Below, piece after piece: positions 1-7,873 of a DNA stretch of 64,000 nucleotides (positions are counted from its first letter, which is position 1; each line of letters starts with the position of its first letter). The notes under the pieces were generated by a model. That model had not been told where the DNA came from. It ran no database searches and was given only the letters and a program-made list of their open reading frames with translations. Source of the stretch: Caulobacter sp. Its GTDB lineage: Bacteria > Pseudomonadota > Alphaproteobacteria > Caulobacterales > Caulobacteraceae. Position numbers and translations under genes: made by a program. The DNA lies in NCBI RefSeq assembly GCF_017744445.1, contig NZ_JAGIBH010000001.1, positions 1 through 64,000 on the forward strand. Direction: 5' to 3'.

Positions 1-1029
1 GTCCACGCGCTCGGCGTGAGCAGCACCGCCACCCGCCAGTTCAGCCGCCACTGGGGCCTCTACGCCTATGCCCGCTACGACCGCCTGACCGGCGACGCCG
101 GCAACAATATCCTGACCGGATGGGAGGGCGACGACGTCATCGACGGCGGCAAGGGCTCCGACATGGTCGTCATGCGCGGGGCCAGCACCGACTTCAGTCT
201 CACCTGGACTGTCGATGGCTGGAAGGTCGCCGATCGTCGTCCCTTCGCGCCGCCGTCGTCGGCCCAGACCTACGAAGGCGTCGACACGGTCCGGAACGTC
301 GAGTGGATCAGCTTCACCGACAAGACCGTCGAGCTGGGCGACGGCATGACGCTGGTCGTCGGCAACATCCTGCGAAACACGGGCGGCGCCGGCGGGACGC
401 TGGCGAGCGATCTGTCGTCGCGCCTGGAAAGCGGCGCGCTGACGCCGACCACGGCCCTGGTCGAAATCGTCAAGGCCGCTGGGGCGACGACCTCGGTGGC
501 GACGCTGGCCTATGAATTCTTCACTGGGAAGATCCCCGGGCAGCCGGGCGTCGACTACCTGGTCTCGCCGACGGGCCCCAACGCCAACAACCTCAATAGC
601 GCCTACTACCAGAGCTTCAATCTGGAGAACCGCTACATCAACTTCGCTGTCAATCTGGGCAAGCTGGGCGAGGGCAAGGACGCGTTCCTGGCCAAGTACG
701 GGTCGCTAAGCTTCGTCGAGGCCACGCGCGAGGCCTACAAGACGATCTTCGGCGCGGCGCCGACCGACGCCAAGATCCACGCCATGATCGACACGCGCGT
801 CGACTATTTCGCGGCCTATGGCGGCGATGGCGTGAACGGTATCGGGACCAAGGCGGCGATGGTCGGCTGGCTGCTGGCCGAGGCGCAGAAGGCCGACCTG
901 GGCGTCATGGTGCGGTCCAACGACGCCTGGCTGACGGACCTGGCCGATGGTTCGGCCCCGTTCGCGATCGACATCCTCGATCCCGCCAAGGGCTACTACA
1001 AGGCCGACTTCGTCTTCGGCGGCGCCTGA
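1..1029 (+). CDS. RTX-type surface protein with RsaA-like anchor domain (5' partial)
   Basis: The reading frame is open at the left edge, so the N-terminus is missing. The first ~50 visible residues carry Gly/Asp-rich RTX calcium-binding nonapeptide repeats (GDAGNN, GGKGSD). The last ~220 residues, roughly from GTLASDLSSRL, resemble from memory the N-terminal LPS-anchoring region of the Caulobacter S-layer protein RsaA: YEFFTGKIPG...VDYLV...NLNSAYYQSF..ENRYINFAVNL has a close RsaA counterpart. In C. crescentus the S-layer-associated protease SapA carries such a domain at its C-terminus, and a type I-secreted enzyme with the same layout is likely here. What catalytic domain lies upstream cannot be seen. 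A GC hairpin follows the stop. Confidence 0.8.
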   Translation, partial: VHALGVSSTATRQFSRHWGLYAYARYDRLTGDAGNNILTGWEGDDVIDGGKGSDMVVMRGASTDFSLTWTVDGWKVADRRPFAPPSSAQTYEGVDTVRNVEWISFTDKTVELGDGMTLVVGNILRNTGGAGGTLASDLSSRLESGALTPTTALVEIVKAAGATTSVATLAYEFFTGKIPGQPGVDYLVSPTGPNANNLNSAYYQSFNLENRYINFAVNLGKLGEGKDAFLAKYGSLSFVEATREAYKTIFGAAPTDAKIHAMIDTRVDYFAAYGGDGVNGIGTKAAMVGWLLAEAQKADLGVMVRSNDAWLTDLADGSAPFAIDILDPAKGYYKADFVFGGA

Positions 1030-1033
1030 GCAG

Positions 1034-1056
1034 CCGGGACGGCCAGGCCGTCCCGG
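1034..1056. terminator. Hairpin between convergent genes
   Basis: CCGGGACGGCC and GGCCGTCCCGG form an 11-bp inverted repeat around a single A. It lies just after the stop of the RTX protein and just before the stop of the convergent minus-strand gene, so it may end transcription from both sides. It lacks a clear T-run. Confidence 0.45.
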
Positions 1057-1066
1057 GCCATCAAGA

Positions 1067-1489
1067 CTACTTCGGCTCGGTCGGCGGCACGCCCGGCGCG
1101 CCCGGGACCGGCTGGTTCGGCAGGGTCGGGTCGCCCGTCTGCGGCGTGGCGTTGATCGGCGGGGTCACCGGCAGGCTGGGCGGCGCGGCGCTGGGCGCGG
1201 GGTTCACGGCGGTGTCGGGCATCGGCGGAGTGGCCATCGCCGGATCGCTGGCCGTGGCCGGCGCGGTCGCGGCGGTGTCGGTCGACATGCCCGTGGTCGC
1301 CTGGCCGGCCCACCAATCCTTGCTGGCCCGCGTCTTGGCCGAGGCCTTCATGTAGGCATTGAGCTGGTCGTAGGGGATCGGCTGCTTGGGGCCGGCCATG
1401 GCGGTCGAAGACTTCTGGGCGGCGAGGGCCTCGCCGCCGGCGACCAGCAGCGAAAGCGCCGCGGCGGCGGCGAGCGTCTTGGTCAACAT
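1067..1489 (-). CDS. Small secreted Pro/Ala-rich protein
   Basis: 140 residues. MLTKTLAAAAALSLLVAGGEALA is a good Sec signal peptide. The mature part begins with a short charged segment (YDQLNAYMKASAKTRASKDWW) and then becomes a Pro/Ala/Thr-rich tail. The ATG at 1489 is chosen because GGAGA lies about 8 nt upstream and the signal peptide starts there; an in-frame extension to 1564 has no signal. Likely periplasmic or outer-membrane associated. Family not recognised. It converges on the RTX gene. Confidence 0.65.
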   Translation of the reverse strand: MLTKTLAAAAALSLLVAGGEALAAQKSSTAMAGPKQPIPYDQLNAYMKASAKTRASKDWWAGQATTGMSTDTAATAPATASDPAMATPPMPDTAVNPAPSAAPPSLPVTPPINATPQTGDPTLPNQPVPGAPGVPPTEPK

Positions 1490-1724
1490 CGGGGTTTCTC
1501 CAGCGCCGTTGTGGCGCGCTAGCAAAACCCGCTGGAACGATGGTTGTTCACAGCTTGGCCGCACCCGTGCGGAACCGCCACGCTTTGGCCGGGTTCTTGG
1601 CGGGATGTTTCACATCGTCGGGAGGGGGCTGGCGATCCGCCGAGCCTCTGCTTAGCTCTGGATAAGCGCTCCCAGAAGAGTAGCTTCAAGTCCGCTAGAC
1701 GATTGTCCCGCCCAGGAGACACGC

Positions 1725-2684
1725 ATGCCGCAAACCGCTGTCGATAAGCCCCACATCCTGCTCTCGCACGAGATGCTGCTGCCCTTGCAGCCGCTGCTGG
1801 AGAGCGCCTACGAGGTGCACCGGCTGTGGGACCACCCCGACAGGATGGCGTTCCTGGAAGGGCCGGGGCGGAAGGTTCGGGCCATCGTCCATGCCGGCGA
1901 GTTCGCCCTGTCGCGCGACATGCTGTCGGAGATGCCGCAGCTGGGCCTGATCGCCTGCGTCAGCGTCGGTTATGACGGCGTCGACGTGCCGTGGTGCAAG
2001 GCCCATGGCATCGCCGTGACCCACTCGACGGGCCTCAACGCCGCCGACGTCGCCGATCACGCGGTGGGCCTCGTCCTGGCCGCCTGGCGCGGCATCGTCG
2101 AGGGCGACCATCGCCTGCGCTCGGGCCACTGGACCCACGCCGAACGCATGGCCCCCCGTCATGGCCTGCGCGGCCGCAAGGTCGGCATCGTCGGCCTGGG
2201 CTATATCGGCGAGGCGGTGGCCACGCGCCTGCGGGCCTTCGAGATGAAGATCGCCTGGTGGGGCCCGCGTCCCAAGGAGACCGACCATCCGCGCGCCGAC
2301 AGCCTGCTGGCCCTGGCCCGCGACAGCGACGTGCTGGTGGTCTGCTCGCGCTCGGACGCCTCGAACCATCACCTGATCAACAAGGCCGTCATCGAGGCGG
2401 TCGGGCCCCAGGGCCTGATCGTCAATGTCGCGCGCGGCGCGCTGATCGACGAGGACGCCCTGATCGAAGCCCTGAAGAGCGGCGCGCTGGGCATGGCGGC
2501 GCTGGACGTCTACGCCCAGGAGCCGACCCCGGCGGCGCGCTGGGTGGGCGTGCCCCACACCGTGCTGACCCCGCACACGGCCGGCGCGACGCTGGACAGC
2601 ATCCCGGCCATGGTCAGCCTGACCCTGGAGAACCTGCGCCGCTACTTTCACGGCGAACCCCTGGCCACGCCGGTCGCGGCCTGA
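1725..2684 (+). CDS. D-isomer-specific 2-hydroxyacid dehydrogenase
   Basis: 319 residues, normal for the family. It reversibly reduces a 2-keto acid to the D-2-hydroxy acid with NAD(P)H; glyoxylate or hydroxypyruvate are the commonest substrates. The Rossmann motif GLGYIG is at residues 157-162, and the catalytic triad Arg237 (VARG), Glu266 (QEPT) and His284 (TPHTAG) is complete. CVSVGYDGVDV matches the family substrate loop. GGAGACACGC precedes the ATG. The next gene starts 5 nt after its stop, so the two are probably cotranscribed. The substrate cannot be read from sequence. Confidence 0.9.
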   Translation: MPQTAVDKPHILLSHEMLLPLQPLLESAYEVHRLWDHPDRMAFLEGPGRKVRAIVHAGEFALSRDMLSEMPQLGLIACVSVGYDGVDVPWCKAHGIAVTHSTGLNAADVADHAVGLVLAAWRGIVEGDHRLRSGHWTHAERMAPRHGLRGRKVGIVGLGYIGEAVATRLRAFEMKIAWWGPRPKETDHPRADSLLALARDSDVLVVCSRSDASNHHLINKAVIEAVGPQGLIVNVARGALIDEDALIEALKSGALGMAALDVYAQEPTPAARWVGVPHTVLTPHTAGATLDSIPAMVSLTLENLRRYFHGEPLATPVAA

Positions 2685-2689
2685 GGCGC

Positions 2690-3340
2690 ATGAGGGCTTT
2701 GGTCCTGGGCGGCGCGGCCGCTTTCCTTTCGCTGGCGGCGGGCCAGGTCGCGCCGCCGCCGGGCGACTACCGCATCGATTCCGAGACCACCACGACCGTG
2801 CGCTCGGGGCCGATGGTCATGAAGAGCGTCCAGCGCCTGGACGGCGCGACCGGCGCGGCGACCCTGGAGCAGACCGGTCCCGACGGCGCGGTGACGACCC
2901 AGTCCTATCCGGGGCAGGGCCGCCACCACTGGTGTGTGAAGGGCCCTAGTGCGCCGCCGCCCGTTCCTTCGAACTGCGCGACCCAGGCCTTCAACGCCTT
3001 GCCCGGCGGCGGCTCGACCTACCAGACGGCCTGTTCGGGCGGGCAGCTGATCTCGGACAACTTCCGCAAGCTGGCCGACGGGCGCTGGGAGCGGACGTTC
3101 CAGACGCGTCAGGCGCCGATGGGTGGCGCGCCGGTTCCCGCCCAGACGAGCGCCGCGATGGCTCCGGTCATCGCCCAGATCGAGGAGGCCATCCGCTCCG
3201 GCCCGCCCGAAGAGCGCGAGGCCGCCAAGCAGCAATTGGCCGCTCTGAAGGCCAGCCTGGGCGGCGGCGCGGTGCCCGGCAACGAGACGGTGATCGAGAG
3301 CCGGGAAATCTGGACCAAGGTCTCTGAGACCTGCGGCTAG
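2690..3340 (+). CDS. Secreted protein, DUF3617-like
   Basis: 216 residues. The short hydrophobic N-terminus MRALVLGGAAAFLSLAAG is a signal peptide. The mature protein opens with PPPGDYRIDSETTTTVRSGPM, contains spaced cysteines (HWCVKG, SNCATQ, QTACSGG, SETCG) and a threonine-rich beta-strand pattern like DUF3617 periplasmic proteins. An Ala/Glu/Lys segment (AQIEEAIRSGPPEEREAAKQ) may be helical. It starts 5 nt after the dehydrogenase gene; its TAG overlaps the stop of the convergent next gene. Function unknown. Confidence 0.65.
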   Translation: MRALVLGGAAAFLSLAAGQVAPPPGDYRIDSETTTTVRSGPMVMKSVQRLDGATGAATLEQTGPDGAVTTQSYPGQGRHHWCVKGPSAPPPVPSNCATQAFNALPGGGSTYQTACSGGQLISDNFRKLADGRWERTFQTRQAPMGGAPVPAQTSAAMAPVIAQIEEAIRSGPPEEREAAKQQLAALKASLGGGAVPGNETVIESREIWTKVSETCG

Positions 3341-3879
3341 GCCGGAAACGGCGCGGCGAACCCCTCCGGCGCCAAGCGCAGGCCGTTCGCCAGCAGGCTG
3401 ACGGTTCGGTAGAAGCCGACCAGCATCATCAGCTCGATCCGGGCCTCTTCGCTGAAGGCTTCGGTCAGGCGCGTCCAGAGGGCGTCGTCGATGTCGGCGC
3501 GGGCGTGGACGGCGTCGCAGAAGCTGATCAGCAGCGCCTCGCGCGGGGCCCAGCAGGGCGCGATCCCTGGCGCGACGGTGGCCGCCAGTTGTCCGGCGTC
3601 GAGGCCTGCCGCGCCGGCGAAGATCGCCGCGTGGACGCCCCACTCGTAGCCGCAGCCGTTGAGGGCGCAGATGCGGTGGATGACGATCTCGCGCTCGCGC
3701 AGTGGCAGATGGCCGGGGTCCAGCAGGCCGCCGCCGGTGAAGCGGGCGAACAGGCGCTCGTCGCGAGCCAGGGTGCGGAACAGCGACAGCGGCTGGTCGC
3801 CGGGGGTTTTCAGCTGTTCCAGCGTGCGGGCGACGCTGGGCGGATAGGGGGCCTCGGCGGGGGCGATCCTGGGCGACAT
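3337..3879 (-). CDS. Carboxymuconolactone decarboxylase (AhpD-like) family protein
   Basis: 180 residues of the CMD/AhpD all-helical fold. REREIVIHRICALNGCGYEWGVHAAIF covers the conserved catalytic helix, but where AhpD has CxxC followed by His, only one cysteine is present (NGCGYEWGVH). It may therefore be a CMD-type hydrolase or decarboxylase rather than a thiol peroxidase partner. It is divergent from an HxlR regulator gene across about 30 bp containing a palindrome, suggesting control by that regulator. Its stop overlaps the previous plus-strand stop by 4 nt. Confidence 0.8.
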   Translation of the reverse strand: MSPRIAPAEAPYPPSVARTLEQLKTPGDQPLSLFRTLARDERLFARFTGGGLLDPGHLPLREREIVIHRICALNGCGYEWGVHAAIFAGAAGLDAGQLAATVAPGIAPCWAPREALLISFCDAVHARADIDDALWTRLTEAFSEEARIELMMLVGFYRTVSLLANGLRLAPEGFAAPFPA

Positions 3880-3895
3880 CGAAGATCCTCCGTGC

Positions 3896-3908
3896 TACAA
3901 AATTTGTA
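3896..3908. promoter_or_regulatory. Inverted repeat between CMD and HxlR genes, likely operator
   Basis: TACAAA-A-TTTGTA forms a 13-bp inverted repeat in the 31-bp gap between divergent starts. A related half-site TACAAAAAA occurs at 3931, inside the regulator gene. HxlR regulators commonly bind such AT-rich palindromes between divergent genes. Site assignment is inference. Confidence 0.6.
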
Positions 3909-3910
3909 AC

Positions 3911-4273
3911 ATGGAAAATTCCAGCGACGCTACAAAAAATGAAGCGCCTTTGCCGGGGCGCGCCGTTCGGGGCTCGGACACCGGCAAGCCGATCATGGCG
4001 GCGCTGGATCTGCTGGGCCGGCGTGGGGCGCTGCGGATCGTCTGGGAGCTGCGTGAGGGGCGGGGGCTGACCTTCCGCGCCTTGCAGGCGGCGGCCGAGC
4101 TGCCGCCTGGCACGCTCAACACCCGCCTGTCGGAACTGCGCGCCGCCGACATCGTGGCGGCAGAGGGCGGTTATCGTCTTAGCCCGCGTGGGGCCGAACT
4201 GATCGCTGCGCTCTGGCCGCTGATGGCCTGGTCCGAGGCGTGGGCCAACGACCTAGGCGAAGGCGTCGGCTAG
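3911..4273 (+). CDS. HxlR-family transcriptional regulator
   Basis: 120-residue winged-helix protein. The core GKPIMAALDLLGRRGALRIVWELREGRGLTFRALQAAAELPPGTLNTRLSELRAADIV fits HxlR domains: WELREG-type helix, then the recognition helix ending in TLNTRLSEL. HxlR proteins usually respond to redox or electrophilic metabolites through cysteines, but this one has no cysteine in its core, so its signal is unclear. It probably controls the divergent CMD gene and itself. The 3' end overlaps the next minus-strand gene by 21 nt. Confidence 0.88.
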   Translation: MENSSDATKNEAPLPGRAVRGSDTGKPIMAALDLLGRRGALRIVWELREGRGLTFRALQAAAELPPGTLNTRLSELRAADIVAAEGGYRLSPRGAELIAALWPLMAWSEAWANDLGEGVG

Positions 4274-5374
4274 GTCCGACGAGGGCTTCAGCACATTGCC
4301 GGGCGAAGCGAACAGGTTGGTGGCGAAGGCGATCGACAGGCCCAGTTCCGGATAGATCACCAAGCTGGCGCGGGACCCTTCGTCGGAGCCGGCGTGGTGC
4401 CAGCGCGGGCGGCCCTTCTCATCGGCGTCGATCCGCCAGCCCAGGCCCAGCGGCGGCATGGCGCCGGTCTTCTCGGTCATGGGTGTGAAGAGCAGGGCGC
4501 GTTCGGCCTTAGTGATCTTGCTGTCCAGGTGCGCCGCGCCGAAGCGTGCGATGTCCGAGGGGGTCATGATCAGCCCACCGGCTGCCCACTTATAGGCGGG
4601 GTTGTCGCGGCGTGCGTTGGCCAGGCCCTCCTGGGCGAGCGGATAACCCAGGCTCTTGTAGAGCTTGGCGTCGGTATAGCCCGCGACCCGGCCGGGCTTG
4701 ATCGCGAAGCTGTCGTCGCCGTCCAGGCTGGCCAGACCGAACGGGACGCCGACCTCGGCCTTCAGCAGGTCTACGAAGGGCTGCTTGGCGGCGGTCTCCA
4801 TGACGATCGAGGCCAGGGTGTAGCCGTGCGAAGAATAGGCGACCTTGGTCCCCGGCGGGGCGATCAGCGGGTCGTTGATGAAGATGTCCAGGATCTCGCG
4901 GTTCGACGGATAGGCCCGCTGGCCGATGGGGCCGCCCGGCGCCTTGGCGCCCAGGTCGCGCTGGAGGTCGTAGTGGCGGATGCCGGCGCGGTGGGTGAAG
5001 AGCTGCCGCAGCGTGGTCTGGCGGTGCTGGTCGGGCAGGTCGGGCAGCCAGCGGGTGATCGGCGCGTCCAGGTCGATGACCCCGCGCGAGACCAGGCGGG
5101 CGGCGGCCGTGGTGGTGACGACCTTGCTGACCGAGCCCAGGCCGAAGCGGTGGGCGGGGGTGGTGGCGACGTCCAACTGGAGGTCGGCCTTGCCCAGGGC
5201 CTTGGCCCAGACGAGGCCGCTCGGGCGGGCGACGGCCAGCGACAGGGCTGGGGCGGTGTTGGTGGCCAGCAGCTGCTGGGCGATGGCGTCGGCGGTCTTG
5301 TTCTCGGCGGCGAGAGCCGGCGTGGCGGCCAGGGCAGCGCCGCCCAGCAGCAGTTGGCGACGGTCGAAGGGCAT
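4253..5374 (-). CDS. Serine hydrolase, beta-lactamase class C/PBP4* family
   Basis: 373 residues from the ATG at 5374, which has GGAGATCACG upstream; longer in-frame starts lack a signal. MPFDRRQLLLGGAALAATPALA is a twin-arginine signal, so the enzyme is exported folded. Catalytic SVSK (SxxK) follows the family phrase FGLGSVSK, and YSSHGYTLASIV supplies the YxN-type tyrosine motif with H in place of N. HHAGSDEGS resembles the third (HxG) motif. Likely an esterase or D-Ala-D-Ala peptidase-like enzyme rather than a true antibiotic hydrolase. Two similar enzymes occur at 49.4-51.6 and 59-60 kb. Confidence 0.85.
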   Translation of the reverse strand: MPFDRRQLLLGGAALAATPALAAENKTADAIAQQLLATNTAPALSLAVARPSGLVWAKALGKADLQLDVATTPAHRFGLGSVSKVVTTTAAARLVSRGVIDLDAPITRWLPDLPDQHRQTTLRQLFTHRAGIRHYDLQRDLGAKAPGGPIGQRAYPSNREILDIFINDPLIAPPGTKVAYSSHGYTLASIVMETAAKQPFVDLLKAEVGVPFGLASLDGDDSFAIKPGRVAGYTDAKLYKSLGYPLAQEGLANARRDNPAYKWAAGGLIMTPSDIARFGAAHLDSKITKAERALLFTPMTEKTGAMPPLGLGWRIDADEKGRPRWHHAGSDEGSRASLVIYPELGLSIAFATNLFASPGNVLKPSSDLADAFA

Positions 5375-5459
5375 CGTGATCTCCGAGGCATGGGCGCGCG
5401 TCATCGCGGCGGGAGACGCGGGGTCTTCCGGCTGAGGCGGCGCGAGGGTGTTGAAGGGG

Positions 5460-6065
5460 TTAGGTGGGGCGCAGATCAGGCGCGCGGCGGCTGAGCCACC
5501 AGACTGGCGCAAGGCAGAGCAGGGGAACCATCCAGCCGCTGGACCAGGCCAGCGGCCAGTCCCTCCCGAGATCGGCGATTGCGATGATCAGGCCGCCGGT
5601 AAGCGCGAGGGCCAGCAGCGGCAAGGCGTCAGGCTTGCGCCGGACCAGCAACACGGCGCCGGCGGCCAGCAGCAGGGTCACCACCGGCAGCACGGCCACG
5701 TTTGTCAGCGGATAGGTCTGGAAGAACCGCAGGTTCGCGGCCGTTCCGGGACCCGAGCCCAGGTCCTGCGGCGTCATCCCCGGCGCGCTCTTGATCCCGA
5801 CCATCATCGCCGTCGCCACGGCGTAGCAGCCGGCCCAGGCCAGGGCGGCGATCGCCAGGGCCCAGCGGATGAGGCGGGCCAGGGGCAGGGTCCGCAGCGC
5901 CCACTGGCCATAGCTGGTCCAGACGCCGCCCAGGGCGAACAGGATCGCGACCGGCTGATCGGGGATATAGGCCAGCTCGGCCTGCATGGCGCGGATCCAG
6001 TCACGGCGGGCCGGCGGCATGACCTTCAAGGCGTGATCGAGCAGGCGTTCAGCGAGGCGGGTCAT
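5460..6065 (-). CDS. PadR-linked integral membrane protein
   Basis: 201 residues. A soluble N-terminal segment (MTRLAERLLDHALKVMPPARRDWIRAMQAELAYI) resembles the helical region of membrane proteins encoded next to PadR regulators. Four or more hydrophobic helices follow, ending with WMVPLLCLAPVWWLSRRAPD. The start at 6065 overlaps the upstream PadR stop as ATGA, so translation is coupled and the pair form one operon. In such pairs PadR usually represses the operon. Exact function unknown. Confidence 0.75.
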   Translation of the reverse strand: MTRLAERLLDHALKVMPPARRDWIRAMQAELAYIPDQPVAILFALGGVWTSYGQWALRTLPLARLIRWALAIAALAWAGCYAVATAMMVGIKSAPGMTPQDLGSGPGTAANLRFFQTYPLTNVAVLPVVTLLLAAGAVLLVRRKPDALPLLALALTGGLIIAIADLGRDWPLAWSSGWMVPLLCLAPVWWLSRRAPDLRPT

Positions 6066-6361
6066 GCGGGCTGGACCTCCAGGCCAGATGCGTCGGGACG
6101 GGGCAGGGCGCTGGCGGCGGCCAGGCCTTGGGCGGTCAAGCGATAGGCGTGGCGCGGCGGACGGCCCGGCTGCTGCGGCTCGCGCCACTCGGCTTCCAGC
6201 AGACCCTGGTCGGACAGGCGCATCAGCAGCGGATACAGCGTGCCGGACTTCAGGCCCGTCTCCTTGGACAGGTCGTAGCCGTAGCGCCAGCTCTGCGGCT
6301 GGGCCATCAGGGCGTCCAGCACGGCGCGGGTCTGCGGGGAGGCGGCTCGGGTCCGGGTCAT
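6062..6361 (-). CDS. PadR-family transcriptional regulator
   Basis: 99-residue short PadR with the winged helix RAVLDALMAQPQSWRYGYDLSKETGLKSGTLYPLLMRLSDQGLLEAEWREPQQPGRPPRHAYRLTAQG. GTLYPLL and RHAYRLT are hallmarks of the family. It lacks a long C-terminal dimerisation domain, as in subfamily 2. Its stop overlaps the membrane-protein start. An AT-rich promoter region with two ATATGTAGA repeats precedes it and is probably its own operator. Confidence 0.9.
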   Translation of the reverse strand: MTRTRAASPQTRAVLDALMAQPQSWRYGYDLSKETGLKSGTLYPLLMRLSDQGLLEAEWREPQQPGRPPRHAYRLTAQGLAAASALPRPDASGLEVQPA

Positions 6362-6374
6362 GCACTCACCCTAT

Positions 6375-6413
6375 ATATGTAGAGTTATGAGTCAATCGAC
6401 ATATGTAGACTTA
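6375..6413. promoter_or_regulatory. Direct repeats upstream of padR operon, likely operator
   Basis: ATATGTAGAGTTA at 6375-6387 and ATATGTAGACTTA at 6401-6413 are 26 bp apart, matching 12 of 13 positions. The segment is strikingly AT-rich for this chromosome and lies between the padR start and the divergent VOC gene. PadR autoregulation makes it a likely binding site; no experiment is implied. Confidence 0.55.
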
Positions 6414-6477
6414 TTTCTCGTAGCGTTCGCGAGGTGGGCGTCGCTAGGGTGGCTTCGGGGAATTGCGGGAGCTGGCG

Positions 6478-6852
6478 ATGGCCAAGGTGCTGGGTCTGGG
6501 CGGGATCTTCTTCAAGGCCGAGGATCCGGCCGCGTTGCGCGACTGGTACGCCCGCGTGCTGGGTTTCGACATCCATTCGTGGGGCGGGGCGATCTTCAAG
6601 CAGCCCAAGACCACGACCAACTGGTCGCCCTTCGCTGCCGACACCCAATATTTCGCGCCGTCGGCCGCGCCGTTCATGATCAATTTCATAGTCGATGATA
6701 TCGACGGCGTGCTGGCCAAGGCCGCCGCCGAGGGCGTGCAGTCCCTGGGCCAACAGGACGAGGGCGGCATGGGCCGTTTCGCCTGGCTCCTGGATCCCGC
6801 AGGGGTCAAGATTGAGCTCTGGCAGCCGGCCAAGGGCGAACCTGAGGCATAA
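6478..6852 (+). CDS. VOC/glyoxalase-family protein
   Basis: 124 residues with a single beta-alpha-beta-beta-beta vicinal oxygen chelate module pair: GLGGIFFKAEDPAALRDWYARVLGF starts the fold and GRFAWLLDPAGVKIELWQP ends it with the conserved DPxGxxxELWQ. The ATG at 6478 follows GGGAG and fits the fold better than the TTG at 6463. It may be a small glyoxalase, dioxygenase or drug-binding protein; the metal ligands are not fully clear. It precedes the methionine operon but is separated from it by an operator. Confidence 0.8.
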   Translation: MAKVLGLGGIFFKAEDPAALRDWYARVLGFDIHSWGGAIFKQPKTTTNWSPFAADTQYFAPSAAPFMINFIVDDIDGVLAKAAAEGVQSLGQQDEGGMGRFAWLLDPAGVKIELWQPAKGEPEA

Positions 6853-6869
6853 TATTCTCTTGCCAAATC

Positions 6870-6893
6870 GGACATAAAGATATCTTTATGTCC
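6870..6893. promoter_or_regulatory. 24-bp perfect palindrome, operator of the methionine operon
   Basis: The half-site GGACATAAAGAT (6870-6881) is followed directly by its exact reverse complement (6882-6893). The palindrome ends 2 nt before the ATG of the ArsR-methyltransferase gene. ArsR-family SAH/SAM-responsive regulators of methionine genes are known to use ATAAAGATATCTTTAT-like sites (from memory). No Shine-Dalgarno fits between it and the ATG, suggesting a leaderless mRNA whose promoter is overlapped by the operator. Confidence 0.75.
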
Positions 6894-6895
6894 CT

Positions 6896-7873
6896 ATGAA
6901 GCTAACCGCCGAACAGGTTGTCGAGGTGCTGCGCGCCGCCGGCGAGTCCACGCGACTGCGGCTCCTGGCCCTGCTGGCGGCCGAGGAGCTGTCGGTGCTG
7001 GAGCTGTGCCGCATCCTCGACCAGAGCCAGCCGCGCGTGTCGCGGCACCTGAAGCTGCTGGCCGAAGCCGGCCTGGTCGAGCGTTTCCCCGACGGGGCCT
7101 GGGTGTTCTACCGCCTGGCCGCCAAGTCGGCCGGCCGCTTCCTGGTCGAGCAGGCCCTGGACCTGATCGACGACACCGATCCCGTCGTGCGCCTGGACGC
7201 TGACAAGCTGGCCGCTGTTCGCGCCGAGCGCTCGACCGACGCCCAGGCCTATTTCGCCCGCAACGCCGCGCGCTGGAACGAGATCCGCTCGCTGTATGTC
7301 GACGAGGCCGAGGTCGAGGCGGCGATCCTGCGCGCGACCGGCGAGGGGCCGTTCGACGAGCTGGTCGACCTGGGCGCCGGCGCGGGCCGCATGCTGACCC
7401 TGCTGGGCAAGCGCGCCAACAACGCTCTCGGCCTGGATCTCTCGCAGCAGATGCTGAACATCGCTCGCGACGAGGTCAGCAAGGCCGGCCTGGTCAGCTG
7501 CGAGCTGCGCCACGGCGACATCTTCCGCACCGGCCTGCCGGGCGGCTGCGCCGATCTGGTCACCGTGCACCAGGTGCTGCACTACCTGTCTGACCCCGCC
7601 AACGCCGTGGCCGAGGCCGCGCGGCTGGTGACGCCGGGCGGTCTGCTGCTGATCGCCGACTTCGCCCCGCACGACCACGAGTTCCTGCGCGAGGTGCACC
7701 AGCATCGCCGTCTGGGCTTCGACGATGTCGAGATCGTCACCTGGCTGCAGGCCGCCGGCCTTCAGCTGGAAAGCAATATCGCCCTGCCGCCGGCTACCAG
7801 CGAGGGCCTGACCGTGAAGATCTGGACGGCCCGCCGTCCAGGCCTGGCTGCCGCTTCGAGGAACGCCGCATGA
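6896..7873 (+). CDS. ArsR-type regulator fused to SAM methyltransferase
   Basis: 325 residues. Residues ~1-95 are an ArsR winged helix (LRAAGESTRLRLLALLAAEELSVLELCRILDQSQPRVSRHLKLLAEAGLV). Residues ~110-310 are a class I methyltransferase: motif I DLGAGAGRML, then DLSQQML and the LVTVHQVLHYLSDP region. The fusion could sense SAM or SAH with its methyltransferase-like domain and regulate the methionine genes it heads. Whether it still methylates anything is unknown. Its stop overlaps the metF start as ATGA. Probable autorepression through the palindrome at its 5' end. Confidence 0.88.
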   Translation: MKLTAEQVVEVLRAAGESTRLRLLALLAAEELSVLELCRILDQSQPRVSRHLKLLAEAGLVERFPDGAWVFYRLAAKSAGRFLVEQALDLIDDTDPVVRLDADKLAAVRAERSTDAQAYFARNAARWNEIRSLYVDEAEVEAAILRATGEGPFDELVDLGAGAGRMLTLLGKRANNALGLDLSQQMLNIARDEVSKAGLVSCELRHGDIFRTGLPGGCADLVTVHQVLHYLSDPANAVAEAARLVTPGGLLLIADFAPHDHEFLREVHQHRRLGFDDVEIVTWLQAAGLQLESNIALPPATSEGLTVKIWTARRPGLAAASRNAA

